Assembly (NCBI GenBank): GCA_947095585.1
Contig: OX352762.1
Location: 9,279,969-9,343,968 of the forward strand
DNA: 64,000 bases
Reading direction: 5' to 3'
Source of the DNA: Nephrocerus scutellatus
Lineage: Eukaryota > Arthropoda > Insecta > Diptera > Pipunculidae
Below are positions 35,430-46,683 of this stretch, piece by piece. The notes beneath the pieces were generated by a model that had not been told where the DNA came from, did no database searches, and saw only the letters and a list, made by a program, of their open reading frames with translations. A program made the position numbers and the translations under genes. How positions within the stretch are numbered: position 1 is the stretch's first letter; every line of letters starts with the position of its first letter.

Positions 35430-35816
35430 ATGACAACGAAATCAAACAGCAACAAATCCAAACACCAAAGATCACTCGCATTGCCTGCAAAGCCCATCAG
35501 CAATCCGTTCAAAACGTTCCTCTCTAGCGGCATAAAAACACGACGCCGCGACTCTAAATTTGGCTACGATCTATCCAAGGAGGAACACCTTTTCACCGGA
35601 CAATTTAAGACGCCAATGAAGACGGTGCCAAGACAAGAGAGGGATATACTCAATAGTGGGCAACGCGAATCTTATCTGACTGTAAGGTACGAGCAAAGTC
35701 CCGACTCTAAATACTATTATCCTGAAGCGACCAGTTGGCGTTATGGATGGCTCCACAATATTCGCATTAAGCAGCAACAGCAGCAACAACAATTGTTGGA
35801 AGAGACAAACAAATGA
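35430..35816 (+). CDS. Small basic protein of unknown function, 128 aa
   Basis: A true ATG (tagaATGACA) opens 128 codons ending in TGA, with an AATAAA poly(A) signal at 35989. The N-terminus is basic and Ser/Lys-rich. A middle segment reads KFGYDLSKEEHLFTGQFKTP and the C-terminal third contains YYPEATSWRYGWLHN followed by a Gln run. Codon use is mixed and protein-like, there is no internal stop and no relation to the repeats around it. Composition with scattered Tyr/Trp/Gly motifs recalls small ciliary or sperm microtubule-inner proteins, but that is only an impression. It may be intronless and testis-expressed. No signal peptide or transmembrane segment is visible. Confidence 0.6.
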   Translation: MTTKSNSNKSKHQRSLALPAKPISNPFKTFLSSGIKTRRRDSKFGYDLSKEEHLFTGQFKTPMKTVPRQERDILNSGQRESYLTVRYEQSPDSKYYYPEATSWRYGWLHNIRIKQQQQQQQLLEETNK

Positions 35817-35988
35817 ATTGTTTTTTTAACCATTTGAGTTAATTGCTTAGTCGTTTAAGAGGTGAATTGTATGTATGGCTAAAGCAAACAATTATTTACG
35901 AACAAAGCTGAATTGACATGAAATTTTATTAAAATTGTTACTTAAGCTGTTATGTTAAACCTGTTTCTATTAACAGAGCTCTTGCAGA

Positions 35989-35994
35989 AATAAA
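35989..35994 (+). terminator. Poly(A) signal of the 35430 gene
   Basis: AATAAA about 170 bp after the stop codon, in the sense orientation. Confidence 0.5.
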
Positions 35995-36379
35995 TGAGCC
36001 TGTACATAGAAGAGTGACAATTAGAGCATTCTCCTTCATTATCTCCACTCCTATCTCTCACTGGTGGTTAGGCGTCGGGGTCATTTCAAGACTCAAAACT
36101 CAAGACTCAAGAGTATTCATCTGCTTCGGTTCGACTCAATTACTGTTGATCCAATTACGCAAATAGGCAAAAACTGTCTGTCTGTCTCGGCTCCGTCTTT
36201 CCTTCTATTCCATGCAGTGGCGGATTAAGATTGGTTGAGGCACGGGCTCAGAAAAAATTAGAAGGCCCCAAAAAAAAGAGGATACAGGGAACATTAAAAT
36301 ACATGTTACTCGAATCCTTAAATAAATAAGAAATATTAGTTACTAATAGTATCGTACTATTAATGTTTTCTCTATTGTA

Positions 36380-37240
36380 TATATAAAAAAACAACCCATA
36401 AAAATTTAATTCTTTAATAGGAGATGGGTGTGTGTTAAAATTTGAAGAAAATCAGGCTAATTTTTAAAACATTTACATGGACACCACACGGATCTCAGGG
36501 CCCTATCACTCCAACAAATTTTCAAAAAGTTTTGTCCATCAGTGATACACATGTGTTTAAAATTTGAAGAAAATCGAGCTTATTTTAAAAAAATTTATGT
36601 GGGCACCCTTAGGGCCTCAGGGCCCGTTCACTCCAAAAACTTTACAAAAAATGTTTTCCATCGGAGATACACAGGCGTAAAAAATTTTAAGAAAGCCAAG
36701 TTAATTTTTTTGAAAAATTTATATGGGGCCCCAAGACACCGGCCACCAAAATTTTTGCAAAAAGTGTTGTCCATCGGAGATACACACATATATAAAATTT
36801 AAAAAAAATCGGGTTAATTTTTTTTTTAAAAAAAATTTTTGGGCCCAATGACCCTGGGGCCCGGGATCTCAAAAATTTTTACAAAAAGTGTTGTCCATCA
36901 GAGATACACGCGTACGCAAAATTTGAAGAAAATCGGGTTAATTTTTATAAAAAAAATGTTATAGGGCCCCACGAACTTGGGGCCTGGGGTCTCCAAAATT
37001 TTTACAAAAAGTGTTGTCCATCAGAGATACACATGTGTATAAAATTTGAAGAAAATCGAATAAAATTATGTAAAATATTTGTATGGGAGCCCCCCGACCC
37101 CGTGGCCCGGCGGTCCTCAAATTTTAATAGAAAGTGTTGTCTCCGGAAATACACATGTGTGCAATATTTCAATAAAATCGGGCTTTGGGAAGTGGGTTTA
37201 AAATTGATCGCAAGATTCCACGACAGACGACCGACGATTA
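36380..37240 (+). repeat. Second array of the ~118-bp repeat family
   Basis: The gatacacatg-type cores lie at about 36544, 36666, 36778, 36902, 37025 and 37147. Unit order and even G/C-rich variants (ggggcccgggatctcaaaa) mirror the 30.4-31.6 kb array, in the same orientation. It also shares the changed last unit (aaaatcgggctttgggaag) and the gacagacgaccgacg tail. It has fewer units than the first array. Confidence 0.85.
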
Positions 37241-37379
37241 AAAATTAATCACCGTGCGTTAGTCTCGCAAAAACTCGGACCTAATTACACACTTATTCTG
37301 CCCCTCCTCGTTGTATTGGTGACATATATAAACATAACTATGTCAGTAATATTACCATAATGATGATGATAAGAAAATG

Positions 37380-39260
37380 TGGTATATTCAAATAGAACTG
37401 CGACCCATATGAATCTATTGCGCTTCCCCCTGACTAGTTCTATGGAGACAGTGCATGCCCGTCCCAATAGCACCCCCTCCTTTCAATTACTCTTCTTCGC
37501 TTCACAACAAAGCCTGCAGCTGCCATTCTCTTCTAATTTTAATTTCTTTATGTGCCCCTTCAGCTTACATTGTCCTGTTAGGAACCCTGAAATGATTCTT
37601 ACATTACTTCTACTAAGGCCCAATATTGAGAGAGAGCTTTTTGGATCATAGTTCCCCATCATTTCCTTTGCCTGTCGTAGGCCTGTGAGATTTTGTTCCA
37701 TCTTATGGAAGCAGCTGCCATACCTATTCTGAGTATCCCCTCCCCCATTATGCGGTACCCTATGCCACAGAATGGTTTTGGCCCTACAAGCAGAGTTTCT
37801 GTCCGTTTGTAAGCGGGCCTGTCCGCTGCTTCATTGTCTTATATGCCAGTGTGTCACGCCACCCAGTACAAACGTACCTTGTTGACTTCGTCAAGTCTGT
37901 TTAGATTCGCCCTGCACTCAGCATGCTGGCTAACGGAATCTGTTTGGCTAATGATTTTACTAATCCCTTTACCCTACCGTTCGTGAAGCAGCATACCTTG
38001 CTCAAACGTAACTTGGTCTTCTCGGATTTGCTCTCTATCACTATATGTAGTGGGAGGGGTCAAAGAATTGCCTCCACATCGACCCATGGCCTCGTAATTT
38101 AAACACAGGCCATCCTCTGCACTTTTTCCGATTTCTTTCTCGTGGTGCTTAGTTTAATTCTATTCGTCCATCCCACTGCTACACAGGTAATCATTGGAAT
38201 AACTACCGTGGTGAACATCAAGTGGATTATTTTGGGAATGTTTCCCTAAGATTTTCCTCTCACCCTTCTGCACATGTGCATATGTGCTCTTTTTGATTTT
38301 TGCAGTACTGCCTATTGGTGTTTGTTCCATAGCAGTCTACTATCAAACATCAGTCCAAGGTATTTAACCTCCTTGCTGATAGTAATCTCTTATCCTTTGA
38401 GGGTAACCGGGTGCATTCGCCGCCAACTCCTTTCTAATGTTGAAGGAAACTAGTGTGGTTTTGTTGGGGTTTATCCTGTTTCCCACTTCTAGGCACCATC
38501 CGCTCGTGGCCGTTAATCCGTTTTGAATTATGGCACAGAGCACTTCCTCGAAGTTCCCTCTTGCCACGATGACTATATCGTCAGCGTAGCCTTGGGCATA
38601 AGTCCCTGCCTCAGCTAATTTAAGTAATTCATCTACAAGTATGTATGTGTCACAAAAGGGGAGACAGTGCCCTCCTTGTGGGCATCCTCTTGTGCTCACA
38701 CATAATAATTTGATCACCGGCTATGGTCTCCGCTGTTCTGGTACCCAGCATCTCGCACATTCATTTAGTGATTGTGATCGTGCTATCTACTTTCATTATC
38801 TCCATAGCATTTCTTATCACCTCATGAGATGCGTTTTCGAATGCGAAGGCGCATTTCCTTACTGGCAAAGGACCCCTCTATACTTTCCGTCAGCTCGCAC
38901 AGTGCGATCTCCGTAGTTCTGACCTCTCTTTATGCATGCTTACTGAAGTGAAGTGGTTTTCTTCCCAGTACATTCGACGTTATGTAATTGTCCATAACCT
39001 TCTCGAAGGTCTTCACGATGAACGAAGTTAGGCTAATTGGTCTGTAGGACTTGGGATGGGTGTGATCTTTCTTTTCCACTTTCGGCATGTATATCAACCT
39101 CGGTCTTCTCCAGCTTGTAGGGGTATATACCCTACTGCTGCTAAATATTCTTAAGAGATGTGGAAGGAGATTATCTAATGCAGGGATTACCCTGTCCACA
39201 GCTAGCGATTTGTATGGCTGGAAGTAACTAATAATGTTTTGCAATGAACGGATGCTCATG
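37380..39260 (-). mobile_element. R1/LOA-like non-LTR element relic (RT to RNase H)
   Basis: Minus-strand order. At 39259-38930 the RT N-terminus reads FQPYKSLAVDRVIPAL, TPTSWRRPRLIYMPKVEKKD, then HPKSYRPISLTSFIVKTFEK. At 38717-38364 is the RT core (STRGCPQGGHCLPF; TYAQGYADDIVIVARGNFEE; INPNKTTLVSFN), with the YADD box intact. From 38360 to 37700 the thumb and RNase H are decayed. At 37701-37483 is the C-terminus (LTGLRQAKEMMGNYDPK, LGLSRSNVRIISGFLTGQCK). A gap of about 200 bp separates the first two RT blocks. The 5' endonuclease is missing. It lies just downstream of the Letm1 3' end. Confidence 0.75.
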
Positions 39261-39516
39261 TACTTTGTCCATGCCTCTTTTTTCCTTCACCTTTTCTTTT
39301 TCAAACTCAGTGCACATTTTAACATTGGAACATTTTATCTCACGATAAACGTTGTTCGGTTAGAATTGCTCCTTAAGCAAACGTTTAGAATCCCATTTGA
39401 ATCAAAAAATTATGAGCTAAAAAAGTTTAGGAGGAACAACAAATACATAAAGGTAACCCACACTATTCGATGTATTCCCTCCAGATTGTGATTTTATGTT
39501 ATGGTAAATTTTTATC

Positions 39517-39526
39517 TTTATTTATT
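39517..39526 (-). terminator. Probable Letm1 poly(A) signal
   Basis: Overlapping AATAAA motifs on the minus strand (plus strand TTTATTTATT), about 340 bp below the extended stop and about 455 bp below the first stop of Letm1. No other gene on this strand would use it. Confidence 0.45.
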
Positions 39527-39864
39527 TACAAGATCATTAAACAATTTACAAAACCAATTAAATCTAGCAGTTTTTTGTTAAATAGCGATAGTTTCTTGAA
39601 TATATGCAATGTGTGGAGGTCTATTTTGTGTTCTCAATCAATCAATCTTAAGCATCGCATCTACGCATTGAGCTCTTGCGAATATCGACAAAAAAATATT
39701 ACAAATTATTATGTTAAACAATAAACAAGTTAGGTATTGGATTAGAGTTTAAAAAAATGTACATTACAACATGGGATAATATTCAACAACAGTAACAACG
39801 ACGTCAACAAAAACAACTACACATAAGAGGAACCATAGGAGGAACTTCAGAAGTAAAGGTTGCT

Positions 39865-39978
39865 TTATGTTGTGTCACCTCCTTCTTTGGTTGGTTTGTT
39901 TTTCCTTGTTGTTGTTGTTTCTGTTGTCGTCGTCGTAGTTTCCTTGTCATTGGTCTTCCCATCCGGTGTATCCTCAAG
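39865..39978 (-). other. Possible stop-codon readthrough extension of Letm1
   Basis: The Letm1 frame reaches TGA at 39981-39979, followed by C, and then stays open for 37 codons to TAA at 39867-39865. The extension starts LEDTPDGKTNDKE, has a Thr-rich run broken by Glu, then RKNKPTKEGGDTT. UGA followed by C is the leakiest stop context in Drosophila readthrough genes. The Thr run comes from an acg/aca repeat, which keeps a frame open by chance more easily, so this is suggestive only. Confidence 0.4.
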
Positions 39979-42900
39979 TCAGAGCATTTTGTCCTTTGGA
40001 TTCACCTTGTTAGATGTTGTTGGTGGCGGTGGAATACTTGACGGAACCGCTTTGGATATGTCCGCCGGTGTTTTCGGGAGAATATTCTCAATTTTTGTAT
40101 CTTTCAACTGCAAAAAATAATAAACAAAAGATGTTTAATTAATTCATTATTGTTGATGTTATATTGCTGATATATTTTGTTTCCTAAAGCATCAGTTTAA
40201 GACGGACCGGTGTTGGAGGAACAACAACGATCACCAGTGTGAAATATTTTCTCTTATCGGGCGTTTGGAAAAATTTGCTATCAGAATTAACAAAATAAGA
40301 TAAGCACAGATTTTTATACTAAAATGGGCAATGCAATGCACAAATAACTACTGGGAAAACTTTGAGTGGCTGAAACACTCAAAGAAATTCCTAAACATAA
40401 ACCACAAAGGAGCAGGGTGGGCCTTAAAACTCAAAAAACAAGAATTAAGATACGACTACACTAATTACTGACTGTAACTACCATTAGCACAAAATGGGAT
40501 TCAGTAATGAAGAGATCTGCAGATACTGCAATAAAGAAGAGGATACAATGGAACACATCCTAGCAGATTGCTCAGCCCTAATACAAACAATCGTAAGTTG
40601 ATGGAAATCGTATAATGGAAATGACGTATCATAAGTTGATGAAAATAATGCCAACTTGACCAGCAAGAAGCAAGTACTGCAACTGAAATTATCCTTTCAA
40701 TGTTTTAAGAAGGAAATGAAATTCACAAAACGACCAGAACCGCATGTTATATATTTGCATTGTAAAGGGTTAACAATGACATCTTGTAAAAATCTTGTCA
40801 GTATTGACGATATGCATGATTGAAATGGATTTAAATAAACTAGCGTTTAATGTTGAGTATCCAAAGGAAGTTCATCCAAGCAAGGACTGACTGACGACGC
40901 GAAGAATGTGAATCACATTTAAAAATCAGAGCTACGAAAAGCCGATGCTTTTCAATTAAAAGTGGCAGTCAGCAAGCCATCAGCAGCATAGGGGGAATAA
41001 CATGAAAGTATTGCGTTCAAACCTATATCGCATCAATATATTGTTTGTATGGTGTCATATCCTCTCACCAATGCTTTTCATAATTGGATGGTGAAAATAG
41101 TAACCCGTACTCCATCGGGTTGCCATGGAATGTTTTTCACCGCCTAGAAACCTATTTGGCTATATTTGCGTCACCGATAAGTTTTATCGCGCGCAGTGCT
41201 GTATTCTATCTAGCTGATGCAAGGTGGTTTTAGGGGCACCAGACCATTTATGGCAATTGTACTCAAGTTTAGGGGGAATAAAAGCCTTGTAAATGGTAGC
41301 CAGATCAGAGGGAGTGAAATATTTCTTGCACCGGGATTGAACACCTAAACATTTCGCAGCATTTTTGGCGACGGTAAATATGTGGTAATTCCAACGAAGC
41401 TTGTCGTTAACGCACATATCGAGAATTGCGAGATTTTCAGTTTCCTCGATGCAAGTGCCATTCATGGATAATGGCATGGGAATTAGGATTCGCTTGGACG
41501 ACAGGAGACAGCATTGGGGATTGGAAATGTTAAATTCTACTCGATTGTTTTCTCCCCATTGCATTATGCTGTAAAGGTCAGAATTTAATGTGACATACGT
41601 TCCTCAAACTTATATGATAATCTGAGAGTGCTGTCGTCAGCGAAAGAGTGACTTAGATTAGGAAGAGTGTCGGGGACAAAACGGAGCTCTGGGGTACGCC
41701 AGCATTAAAGTTATGTACTTTAGACTTGAAACCGTCAAAAAAAAATTGAATTGAGCTGTCCAGGATAGCTTTCTAATCCAAAACTCCTTCGTACCGGTCC
41801 CTTCTTATTTCAATCACCCAGTTACCTTCTTCAATGACCCTTTTTCTCTAAAACTGTTGACCCTACTGTTATCGAATATAAGTAACAAAAACTTAATGAA
41901 GAATTCACACCTGGTTCAGATGGCCTTCCCGCAATATTTCTCAACGAGTGTAGCTCGTGTCTTTTCCCCCTTTCTTACATCTGTCGCCTATCCCTTTCAC
42001 AAGGATTGTTTCCTCCGATTTGGAAGACCTCTTTCATATCCCTGATACCTAAAAGGGGATCACCGATGATGTAACTAATTATCGATCCATTGCTAAACTT
42101 TCCCAAATACCTTCGAAATAAACTCTTAAACTTAAAATCTTCGAAGTACTTTGTACGAAGCTTTAAGCTTCTATTGCAAGTCTTTTATTTTCCCCAGACA
42201 ACATGGCTTTCTAAAAGGTAGATCAACTGCCACTAACCCCGTTCGTCGTTCCTGTCATTCGCCCTTTCAGCCTTATAGAGTGGCAACGAAGTCGACGTTG
42301 TTGCAAGTGATTTCAGTAAGGCTTTTTATAAGATACCTCGCATGAATTAATCCTTTTTTAATTGTCTGCCCTCGGCGTTGAACCCATATTGTTAAAATGG
42401 ATTTGTTCTTATCTAGAAAATCGTCTTTATTGTGGTTGCTTCAGGACCGTCTTATCGATTATATTTTTGGCAGCCTCTAGTATCCCAGAAGGCAGCCATC
42501 TAGGCCTCATCTCTTCATCCTAACTATAAATGATCTTGGGTCATCAAACATTTCGCTCTCTATCTCTCTCTCTCTCTCTACGCTGACGATACCAAATATC
42601 GTCTCCACAAGACTCCTGTCTCCTGCAACAAGACCTCAAACCCAACCAACAATAGTACCTCAAAAATTACTTAGAGCTCAATATAACTTAATGCCAATCT
42701 ATTATCACGCAAGTGCAACATGCCACTTCCCCGACATTACCTTCTGCACGGCCAACCTATATGCCGCGTGCGATCTTCTCGCGACTCGGCATATTGTGCG
42801 AATCGGAGCTAAGTTTCCGTTCTCATATTGATGAAATAACACTTAAAACCAACTCATCACTTGGCCAAATAATTTTCCAACCCTCTACATCAATTTTGTT

Positions 42901-45900
42901 TGCCCCCTCCTTGAGTACGCTAGTCAAGCGTGGTCCCCCTTTCCTCCAGTTCATGTGTCCAGAATCGAAAGCATTCAAAGTCGTTTTCTCTGATTTGCTC
43001 TTCAAGGTCTACCTTGGGACAATCATCTTATCATGCCTCCCTACCATGATCGCCTCAACCTCATAAAATTGAAAACCCTTGAAGGAGGCAGGGACATTGC
43101 TGACATTCTGTTCATACATCGCCTTTTCTAAGGCTCCGTCGATTGCGTGTCTCTATACAACTCAATACTCTTTACTACTCGTGATCTACGATTCCCGCCT
43201 ATCTTTCATCTACCAACACACCGCATCCGCATCATGTAGGGTCCGATCTAACGATCCGATCTCCCGTATGCTGCGAAAAGCTCACTTAAACATTACCGTT
43301 TTCGATTTTAACCCCAGCACTCTATGCCTTAAACATGATCTGCTTCACCTTTAGTTTTAATTGTTAGTCTTAAGTCTCAGTTTTAAGTCTTCAATGCTGT
43401 TAGTTTTAGTTTTAGCTTGTAATAAGGCAACTAAATGGGGGCTTTAACCCCCATCACGCCCACCCACCAAAATTCAAAGCGCGCTGAAAATAAACCACGT
43501 AGCTGAGGCTAAAAAGCAAAAGTGTACCATCCCACCGCTCGTGATATAGGAAATGAACCGATTGGTTTTTATATAAATTTTCTCCTATCCTAAGCTATTT
43601 AGACGAATAAACCCACCTCGGACAGAAAGACGTTCTTTCCGTCAGTTTCATTTAAATCCTTAGCTTTATCCTGAAGCACTGGCGCTGTGTCTTTAAGTTC
43701 GGCTTCAGCTTCTGCTTTTTTAGTCTCCTTGGCGCTCTTGGCAAGAGCTTTTTCAATTTTCTCCTCAGCTTCGATAATCTCCTCCTTATCGAGCATCTCG
43801 ATTAATTCTTCAATTTGTTTTTCGTTTAGTTTGACGTTATCGGTGCCAATGGTCTTAATAACCTAAAAATGATAAGTAATAAGGCAATTATTGAAGCACT
43901 TAAACACATGATGCAGCCACCTCTCACCTTCAGGACATCATCGACTTTAATATGACCATCTTGATCGGTATCGATTTTGCTCAAAACAGATTCGATTGTT
44001 CTTAAACGTGATTCATCGGAAGTTTTTTGAACCTGGAATTGATTTAAAGTGAATTGTTAAGGACAACATTTACGAATCATCCCTTGACAAGTTATACCTG
44101 CTTGATGGCATTAATCAGCTCATCTACTCGCACTAATTCTTCGGGCACCTCTTCTTCTGCGCCGATCTGCCCCTCTACCTTTGCCGTTGTTGGAGCAGCT
44201 GCCTTGCCATGCTTGGTTTCTTGTATTTGTTTGCCCTTCTTTTCGAGATCAGTTAGCACTGTATCCAGTTGGCCAATCATCGCGTTGACCTTCTTGAAGA
44301 GAATCTTAGCGGCACGACTTTCATGGACTTTCTCCTTGGCTTCCTTTACGGATGTTGTTATCTGTTGGGCGAATAGAAAAATAAGCACTATGTCTACTGT
44401 TGATCAGTTTTTTTGTAATCATACCTCTCGCAACTCCTCCACATCCTCCTTATAGTCTTCGATTTCCTCCTTAAGATCCTTGATGGTTTCCTTTTCGACC
44501 AGCAATTGCTGCTTTCCTTTGCTGACGCTTTCTAATGCAGCACCCAGCAGCTCCACATCTTCGGTTGAAATGCTCTTTTCCTGCGCTTCAGATGTAGCAC
44601 TCTGCTGAAGAACGCTAAATCTGGGCGATGGTGTTGGGGTCGCCACAAATTCTGGCGTAGTTGATTCGATTGTTGGCGCTTTGTCCACCAGAATTGCGGC
44701 CTTCTCTTTCTCTTGTGCACGCTCTTCCTCACGCTCCTCCTTGATCTTACGTTCCTCTTCTTTGATTGCCTCAATCTTAGCCTTATTGTCGATTTTACCT
44801 TCGATTTCGCTGATTGCAACCTTCGTTTGGGCACCGAGCGTATCGGGCAGCACACGGATAATCTCCTTGAGTTTGTCTGTAGTTGTGGTGCTGTCGGAAA
44901 TTCTGAGGGCACGTGTCAGCAAAAGAAGCGTCGGTGGAACCTTCTCGCTGAGACTCAGTTCGATCCATTCGGCCAGCTGGGCACGCAGCCTCTCAGCTGG
45001 CAAACCGTACGCCCGCATGCCGCGCGTCTTGCAGGCCTGTTGCAATTCAAACAGATCCAGAGCATCGACACCTTCGCGAGATATTACCCGATCATCCGCC
45101 GCCAACGAACGCAATTTCATACGCAACAGAAAACGAAGAAAATTCGTTGTTCCCACCGATCCCAATTCCAGTACGCGACAAAGCGCAATCAATTGCTCTC
45201 GACTTAATGAATCCAAAGTGATTTCATCTTCAAATCGCTTTGAAAATTTAATGATATCGTCGCTCGTTACGAATCCATTGGGATCCTTGATTTTCCTGTA
45301 GAACTCTGAGAACTGCTTCGCTTCCTCGCCTTGGTTATCCTTGCTCTGTTGCACGGACATCTCGTCGAGCGTTTTCTGCAAGAACTTTGCCATTTCAAGT
45401 TTCACTTGAAGACTCTGCTTGAGTTTATCTTCTCGCTCCTTGGCCGTTTGAAATGTCGACGGCAGCATGCCGGGAAAGAATTTTATAAAGACCGGCAGTA
45501 AAAGTTCCATAAAGGGCACAATGATAAAAATGGAGAATGGTATCAAGCGAAAGAGATCGGAAGTCGTTCGAACAAGCAAACGATTTTCACGACGTGACAA
45601 CTTCTTGCCATTCAGAACACGCCACACAAGATTCAGTGAGATTTTCATGTCGACAAAGAGCAAACGAAAACCATGATAATAGTGAACGATTTCCTCCCAG
45701 ATGCGAGTCTTAAGTGGTTTCTTGAGCACGGCCGGGCTTTTTACTGGCTCAGATGCATTACTTGCGATTGCACCGATATTTTGGGTGAACTCCTTTTTGA
45801 GTTCTTCCTCTTTTTCTTTTTGTTTGGTTTTTATAGCCTTCACTGTAGTCTCGATTTTTGACGATGATTGCTCCAGAAGCTTGCTGCTTAGGTGGAAAGC

Positions 45901-46163
45901 TCGTCGTTGATCGTTATACGTGGTGCCGGCTCCGTGTAAGTAAGCACTGCTGCTCAGCGGCGAATTTCGATACCACGATTCGAATGACGCCGAACTTATC
46001 ACAGGATAAGGATTTGTTTGATTGCAATCCAATCGGGAGCGGTATTGTAATTGTTGCAAAGTGGTGCAGCTGTTGTCTCGGCTGTTGATGTTCGTTGTGG
46101 TTTGACATTTTTCCTGTCTGTGCTTTCGTGTAATGAATGATCTGTAATGTGGTGTGGCGGCAT
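39979..46163 (-). CDS. Letm1: LETM1 inner-mitochondrial-membrane protein (multi-exon)
   Basis: Mitochondrial inner-membrane protein of the LETM1 family, needed for K+/Ca2+-proton exchange and organelle volume control. Exons on the minus strand: 46163-44425, 44361-44098, 44032-43928, 43862-43617 and 40107-39979. All junctions are phase 0 with GT/AG borders (donors GAG|GTATGA, CAG|GTATAA, AAG|GTGAGA, GAG|GTGGGT). The first listed exon opens with the last two bases of a split codon (acceptor CTTTTAG), so the start ATG lies in an unlisted upstream exon. Counting from its first full codon: an Arg/Ser-rich presequence-like stretch, the LETM core from about 140, a transmembrane segment at about 206-225 (LIPFSIFIIVPFMELLLPVF), coiled coils near 460-490 and after 530, and one EF-hand loop DTDQDGHIKVDD at 688-699. 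The placed part is 826 residues, ending KDKML before the TGA. Large introns are filled with retroelements. Confidence 0.93.
40340..40720 (+). mobile_element. R1/I-like C-terminal zinc-knuckle fragment
   Basis: The plus frame near 40490-40590 reads MGFSNEEICRYCNKEEDTME and then HILADCSAL. This CxxC...H...C knuckle follows RNase H in several non-LTR clades. Lies inside the last Letm1 intron, in opposite orientation to the gene. Confidence 0.6.
41040..41720 (-). mobile_element. RT fragment with intact FADD box
   Basis: Minus strand. AGVPQSSVLSPTLFLI near 41690 and HSFADDSTLRLSY near 41640 are RT motifs B and C. The frame 41564-41184 continues MQWGENNRVEFNISNPQCCL, PMPLSMNGTCIEETENLAIL, KYFTPSDLATIYKAFIPPKL, LDRIQHCAR. 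It is probably a Jockey- or CR1-related lineage. In the last Letm1 intron, same strand as the gene; frameshifted and truncated. Confidence 0.65.
41850..43480 (+). mobile_element. CR1-like LINE relic (RT to 3' UTR)
   Basis: Plus strand pieces: FYCKSFIFPRQHGFLKGRST (about 42165), a VASDFSKAFxKIPR-like piece near 42305, EGSHLGPLLF near 42490, LYADDTKYRLHK near 42575, and a VFSDLLFKVYLGTI tail near 42985. The 3' part repeats the family of 32042-33040 and ends with the hairpin ATGGGGGCTTTAACCCCCAT at 43435-43454. A (ct)n run near 42560 interrupts it. Entirely within the last Letm1 intron, antisense to the gene; frames are broken. Confidence 0.65.
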
Positions 46164-46289
46164 CTAAAAGAAAAAAAGTAAGATATTAAATTAAAAGTGA
46201 AATGGGAATATGATTTCTGTTTTCCAAACTAAGTAAATAATTGGACCTCCTACTACAACGATGACTTAGTTTTAAAGATACTTCTTCTT

Positions 46290-46683
46290 CCTAAATCCTT
46301 ACACCACTCGAGGGGTAGAGGGCGTCAACAACGCCTACGCGCCGTCTTGTTCTGTTTCGTGCAACGTCTCCTAGGGCGTCGCGATGTTCTACCTGCCTGT
46401 GTGAGCGGGTTCCACTACATGGCATATTTCGCAATGGAGTTGTCGTCGCGCCGAAGTGTATGTCCAATCCACTGCCACTTTCTCCTTCGCACAATAACGT
46501 CTATAGGTTCTTGGCCCGTCCTCCGATGAAGTTCGTCGTTGGATATACGATTGGGCCAGAAGATCCTCAAGATGATACGTAGGCATTTGTTTACGAAAGA
46601 TTGCAGCTTGCGCGTGGTAGTGCGATCCACCTTCCAAGTACTGTACCCATACAACAGTTCTGATTCATACACAAGGATAGAAA
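46290..46683 (-). mobile_element. 3' tail of the second RTE-type element
   Basis: Minus strand LLYGYSTWKVDRTTTRKLQS, FVNKCLRIILRIFWPNRISN, then RRRKWQWIGHTLRRDDNSIA, followed by RTRRRVGVVDALYPS. Same family as 27320-27600. It is truncated at 46683 where the Jockey-type element begins. Confidence 0.7.

Noticed and set aside
44681..45301. 206-codon plus-strand ORF antisense to Letm1
   Set aside because: Ser/Arg-rich shadow frame opposite a conserved coding exon.
46161..46163. ATG at the exon border as the Letm1 start
   Set aside because: That ATG is in a different frame and meets a stop after about 50 codons; the Letm1 frame needs the two bases as part of a split codon.
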